Below are positions 26,828 to 30,271 of a stretch of 30,271 bases of DNA, piece by piece. Below the pieces are notes generated by a model. That model ran no database searches, had not been told where the DNA came from, and saw only the letters and a program-made list of their open reading frames with translations. Every line of letters begins with the position of its first letter. Position 1 is the stretch's first letter. The position numbers and the translations under genes were made by a program. The stretch covers positions 1 through 30,271 of the forward strand of contig CM007318.1 of assembly GCA_000333855.2 (NCBI GenBank), read 5' to 3'. Source of the stretch: Endotrypanum monterogeii (taxonomy: Eukaryota > Euglenozoa > Kinetoplastea > Trypanosomatida > Trypanosomatidae).

Positions 26828-29800
26828 ATGCACGTGGAAATCCGTCTATGCGAGGTGGAAAAGAGCTGCATATTCGATTCACAATGCTTTTATCGTGTAA
26901 AGCAGCTACTGTCTTCTAACAACGCGCCAGGCAACGGTGGTGAGGGCTCTTCAAGGCGCGCTTGGAGCGGCGGTTCATTGCTGCGCCTTCGGCAAACATC
27001 GAATTTTGTGCCGGAGCTGAAGCTTCAGGTCGTAGTTGAGCGTCTCATTGAGATGGAGAGCAGGTGCTTCAGTGGGAAAATGGACGCGAAACAGCACGAG
27101 GCACGCGCTAAGAGTAACTGGAACAACAGCGCTGTCGGAACGACTTACTACAGTGCGGAGGTGAACGAGGTCATCTTAGCGTCCCTTCCCTCAGCTGCTG
27201 CAGATAGTATCGTGAAATTTCGTCTGCTGCAACTACCTCCACCGTTGGACTACGAAGCACAACAGATTGTCAAGAGGGTTATCGGCCATGCGGCCGTCAG
27301 TGCACACAGACACGACACCCCATTGTGCCTCGGTGTTGCAAAAATAAGCCTGAGGGAGCTGATGTCGGCTAGGAGAACGGTTCGCATTGCGATGCAGGCG
27401 AAGCGGAGCCTTGTGAGCAGCGTTGAGGCACACAACTTAGATACCTTGACCACGAATGCGATGTTTGGCCGGGGAGAAGGCAGTGGAAGTGCGGTGCTTT
27501 TTGTTCAGGTCAACGGCTACACATTTGAAAAAGTTCCCAGAGCGAATTCTGTGCTTAGTCAATGCCCCACAGATGCAGGGAAGCAGATACCCTCTGTCAA
27601 GGATTCTGACACACCAAGCGCACAGCGGCCAAAGGCTTCCAGCGAGACAACCGAGGGTGCGGTCGTTGGTATGGGTTCAGAGACACTCAATTCGCGAGCC
27701 ATTCGCTCTGTGCTTCTTCCGTATGTTGCATTCATCGATGTATTCCTTCGCGGGGTCGATATAACTTCCTGGCGCGTCCCTCGCAGGACCGGGACGGCGC
27801 TCGCAGTGATTACCGTCGCGCTTTACTCTGACCTCCTCGACGTACTGCTCGTGCTGGTCACGGCTCTCGCCACCTTGTGCGGCATTCGGAATATTTCACT
27901 TCTGTACTCTGTGCCTGTGAGAAACTATACTCCTGTCCGCGCTTCAACGTCGCGTGTGGTAAACTACGGCCCCATTGATTTCCAGCCGTTTCTCTACAGT
28001 AGGGACAATGCTTTTTTGAACAGTTTGCTGCGTGCGCGCATTTTTTTTTCTCGTGGTCTGATGGAGGACACCTACTACGAGCTTGCTTTGGCTGCGCACC
28101 TGATGTGGCACAATCGCCGAGAGCTGGTCGCGTTCGGCTTCGCTGTGTCCTTCAGCTTTGTTTTCTTCTCCAAGGGGGCAGTGATAATTTTCATTGCACT
28201 AGGTGCCTTCACTGCGTACCCGCTCTTTCTCAATATCCCCAACAGGCGGCGACGAAGCCGAAGGAGGAAAATGTCGCTCTTCGAGTTTGCTGGTTGTGCC
28301 GCTAGGGCAATACGGGTTCCGGGGAGATCTCAGGTGGTACGGGTTATTCATGTGGCTGTAGTCCGCGCCAAAGATGCAATACGGTCTCCTAGGAGCAATT
28401 CAATCCCCAGCTCTCCTTCAGAGAGTCTCCAACATCAGTTCTTAAGCTACATTCGGCAGCGTAACAATTCGGTAGGGGTGAGGTCGCCAACAGAGAGATC
28501 AGAGCTCTCCTTGAAAACGCGAGAGAACAGCACACATATTGTGCACCGCCGAGCGCATACCATGGACGCGGACCCTTTACCCGACAACTCGACTAATTTT
28601 ACAGCTACTCTCGATCGATTTCAGGCGTCTTATGCTATGCGCTATTTTGTAGCATTGTGTTTCTCTCCCTGCGCGACTGATTCGGTTGAGGTGGCGGCCA
28701 CGACTGCTAGCTGGCGGAAGCCACCGTCCAACGCGGTTCTTCAGCGGCGTTTATGTGATCAACTGGGGCAGGCACGTATTCTCGCTGGCTTGCTGTCGGC
28801 GGCTTTGCCGCAGTCGACTGGAGCCCCAACAGGGGGTAGCATAGCTACGGTTGCCAGTCAGAACGCTTTTCTCTCTGACTTCAGGACGGCGGCAAGTTCA
28901 CGAGAGATGCTGGGAGTATTTCAGCACTACTTCAATAGCACTTTGACGTTTCTTTTTTATCTGCGGCAGCAGTGGAGATTTCATTCCTACGTCACGCAGT
29001 CCATTGCGACAAGGTGTACGGCAGGCAGCATGCGCAGTGTGGGTGTCCTGGCCCGACTGGAGGACCTTATCGATGCTGGCGAAGATGACGGAGTCACTCG
29101 AGCCCTCATGGCGCGGGGCAATTCCATGCCGAGTGCGCCGATGGTAGGCAGGTTTAGCAGTAACAGTTCTGTCGAGGTGAGCGGGCGGGTGATGGCCCTC
29201 TATGCTGCGTACTTGCTACAAGGTGCGCGTCTTTCAGTGTACGTGTCTTCCAATGGATGCGCCACAGTGCTTCCGTTGCTTCCCCCGGGTAATTGTATGG
29301 AACGTTTCCCGCAGCCTAACCCATGTCCTCCTGATCTTTTGAACACATTGGATTCGGTGTGGCGTGGGGAGACTAACGGCACAGCAGAGAGTGAGAAGGA
29401 GGTATACTTCAACGCAGATGCCGTGCTGCAAATCATCACTGTTTACAAAGACTACTGGGAACGCGGGGGGAACTTGACTTCGACGCGAGCGTCGACACTT
29501 GTTGAAGGGAATAACGCTGGTGAAAGTCACTTTAACAATGCCCCGCCACGTAATTCTTTTCGAAACGCATTTGTATCTTTATCGCCGCCGTCCCGCCCCC
29601 AGAATATGTCGCGCCGCTCCACTTTCCACAACGCCCGCACTACGCCAAATTTGACGGCGGTTGTTGCTTGGCCAGGTGCGGCGTCCGCCAGCGCAGCACA
29701 GCCTCGCGGTGGCTCCAACTCGCCATCCCTTAACAAGGTAGGGGAAAGTAGAATTGATCTTACGCCGCTCCCCCCTCCCACCAACACCACTGCCGAGCGC

Positions 29801-30034
29801 ACTGCTGCCCGTGCTCATTCAGGGATATCCGTTTCCTCCACAGCGGATCTCAGCTCGTTCTCTAACTGCGCTTGGAGCGATCCGCCCATCCTTGAGCAAA
29901 CCCGAACCCGTGATGTACACGGGCAGCCATCAAGCATGCATGGATTTGGGGACAACTCTGCTGCAAGGCTTGGAGGCTCACGGGCAGCTGCTGTAAAAAG
30001 TGACGGAATGGAGCTATCAATTCCAAAGAGGTGA
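26828..30034 (+). CDS. Large membrane protein with N-terminal C2-like domain and two hairpin membrane regions
   Basis: 1068 residues from ATG 26828. Residues 1-235 look C2-like: LGVAKISLRELM (168-179) followed by VLFVQVNGYTFE (223-234), the late strands of a C2 domain. Two hydrophobic pairs follow: about 322-356 (after SWRVPRRTG) and about 432-469, then a very basic cluster, NRRRRSRRRK, at 472-481. The first pair follows FIDVFLRGVDITSWRVP, which recalls the region before the membrane hairpins of MCTP (multiple C2 domain and transmembrane) proteins. The rest to the end is mostly Ser, Ala, Asn, Pro and Gly-rich and likely disordered, apart from a helical block about 600-810. C2/MCTP proteins tether ER to other membranes and bind lipid or calcium; a contact-site role here is inference, and calcium ligands are not clearly visible. 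Confidence 0.72.
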   Translation: MHVEIRLCEVEKSCIFDSQCFYRVKQLLSSNNAPGNGGEGSSRRAWSGGSLLRLRQTSNFVPELKLQVVVERLIEMESRCFSGKMDAKQHEARAKSNWNNSAVGTTYYSAEVNEVILASLPSAAADSIVKFRLLQLPPPLDYEAQQIVKRVIGHAAVSAHRHDTPLCLGVAKISLRELMSARRTVRIAMQAKRSLVSSVEAHNLDTLTTNAMFGRGEGSGSAVLFVQVNGYTFEKVPRANSVLSQCPTDAGKQIPSVKDSDTPSAQRPKASSETTEGAVVGMGSETLNSRAIRSVLLPYVAFIDVFLRGVDITSWRVPRRTGTALAVITVALYSDLLDVLLVLVTALATLCGIRNISLLYSVPVRNYTPVRASTSRVVNYGPIDFQPFLYSRDNAFLNSLLRARIFFSRGLMEDTYYELALAAHLMWHNRRELVAFGFAVSFSFVFFSKGAVIIFIALGAFTAYPLFLNIPNRRRRSRRRKMSLFEFAGCAARAIRVPGRSQVVRVIHVAVVRAKDAIRSPRSNSIPSSPSESLQHQFLSYIRQRNNSVGVRSPTERSELSLKTRENSTHIVHRRAHTMDADPLPDNSTNFTATLDRFQASYAMRYFVALCFSPCATDSVEVAATTASWRKPPSNAVLQRRLCDQLGQARILAGLLSAALPQSTGAPTGGSIATVASQNAFLSDFRTAASSREMLGVFQHYFNSTLTFLFYLRQQWRFHSYVTQSIATRCTAGSMRSVGVLARLEDLIDAGEDDGVTRALMARGNSMPSAPMVGRFSSNSSVEVSGRVMALYAAYLLQGARLSVYVSSNGCATVLPLLPPGNCMERFPQPNPCPPDLLNTLDSVWRGETNGTAESEKEVYFNADAVLQIITVYKDYWERGGNLTSTRASTLVEGNNAGESHFNNAPPRNSFRNAFVSLSPPSRPQNMSRRSTFHNARTTPNLTAVVAWPGAASASAAQPRGGSNSPSLNKVGESRIDLTPLPPPTNTTAERTAARAHSGISVSSTADLSSFSNCAWSDPPILEQTRTRDVHGQPSSMHGFGDNSAARLGGSRAAAVKSDGMELSIPKR

Positions 30035-30125
30035 TATCCTGGCTCACCGTAGCCTTTCTGGGCAGGCTTGCGATTTTCTATTAAGTTGTTTGTACTCGTG
30101 ACGTGCCAATAGTCTCGTTGTGGAT

Positions 30126-30128
<3 letters not shown>

Positions 30129-30174
<46 letters not shown>
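30129..30174. repeat. TA dinucleotide microsatellite
   Basis: A pure run of 23 TA units, 46 bases, in the 3' flank of the last gene. Confidence 0.95.
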
Positions 30175-30177
<3 letters not shown>

Positions 30178-30220
30178 GTAGTCGCTCGTACGGTACGACT
30201 AGACACGCTGTCGCGTACCG

Positions 30221-30232
30221 ACCGGTACCGGT
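30221..30232. repeat. 12-bp palindrome ACCGGTACCGGT
   Basis: A self-complementary 12-mer close to the window edge, among near-palindromic CGTACGGTACG-type sequence (30187-30232) just after the TA microsatellite. Confidence 0.6.
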
Positions 30233-30271
30233 AATTACTTTACTTTACGTTACGTTTCCCTTCCCGTACTA

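Noticed and set aside
1..30271. tRNA, rRNA, spliced-leader or CRISPR elements
   Set aside because: No tRNA B-box pattern, spliced-leader sequence or regularly spaced direct repeats were seen on either strand by eye.

Overview
The window looks like nuclear DNA of a trypanosomatid (Kinetoplastea). No clear-cut CDS needs a cis-spliced intron. The genes form two long head-to-head blocks: every recognisable gene from about 2.5 to 14.2 kb is on the minus strand and every one from about 15.3 to 30.0 kb is on the plus strand. Most CDSs are preceded by a polypyrimidine tract and an AG, the signal for spliced-leader trans-splicing. The products are trypanosomatid-like, including a very divergent mitoribosomal uL4m and a VIPER/TATE-type retroelement relic. 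Genus is not decidable from sequence alone. Several open frames only open at TTG, GTG or CTG; I moved starts to the first in-frame ATG because these organisms initiate at ATG.

Left end (1-2.5 kb): no intact gene; a decayed RNase H relic of a tyrosine-recombinase-type retroelement lies on the minus strand. Minus-strand unit, in transcription order from 14.2 kb leftward: ER 3-ketoacyl-CoA reductase; a 3.2 kb gene-poor gap holding one coding-like frame without ATG; mitoribosomal uL4m; a STIMATE-family membrane protein; a TruD/PUS7-fold protein lacking the catalytic motif; a 73-residue small protein; an SH3 plus helical protein.

Middle (14.2-15.9 kb): a divergent strand-switch region, the expected RNA polymerase II start zone for both units, with a G10 tract just upstream of the first plus-strand splice site. 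Plus-strand unit: a possible 76-residue ORF; a leucine-rich repeat protein; a lipid-anchored NAK/STK16-like kinase with HWD in place of HRD; a polytopic membrane J-protein; a CLPTM1-family protein; a serine-rich hypothetical protein; and a 1068-residue protein with a C2-like N-terminus and MCTP-like hairpins.

Functionally the window mixes mitochondrial ribosome biology (uL4m and probably the TruD-fold protein) with ER and endomembrane proteins (ketoacyl reductase, STIMATE, CLPTM1, J-protein, C2/MCTP-like). In trypanosomatids neighbours in a unit are co-transcribed but need not share a pathway, so I do not infer an operon-like system. The most notable items are the motif-less TruD homologue, the HWD kinase, the overlapping upstream ORF on the STIMATE gene, a strong G-quadruplex motif in an intergenic transcript, the ATG-less coding-like frame, and the strand-switch architecture.
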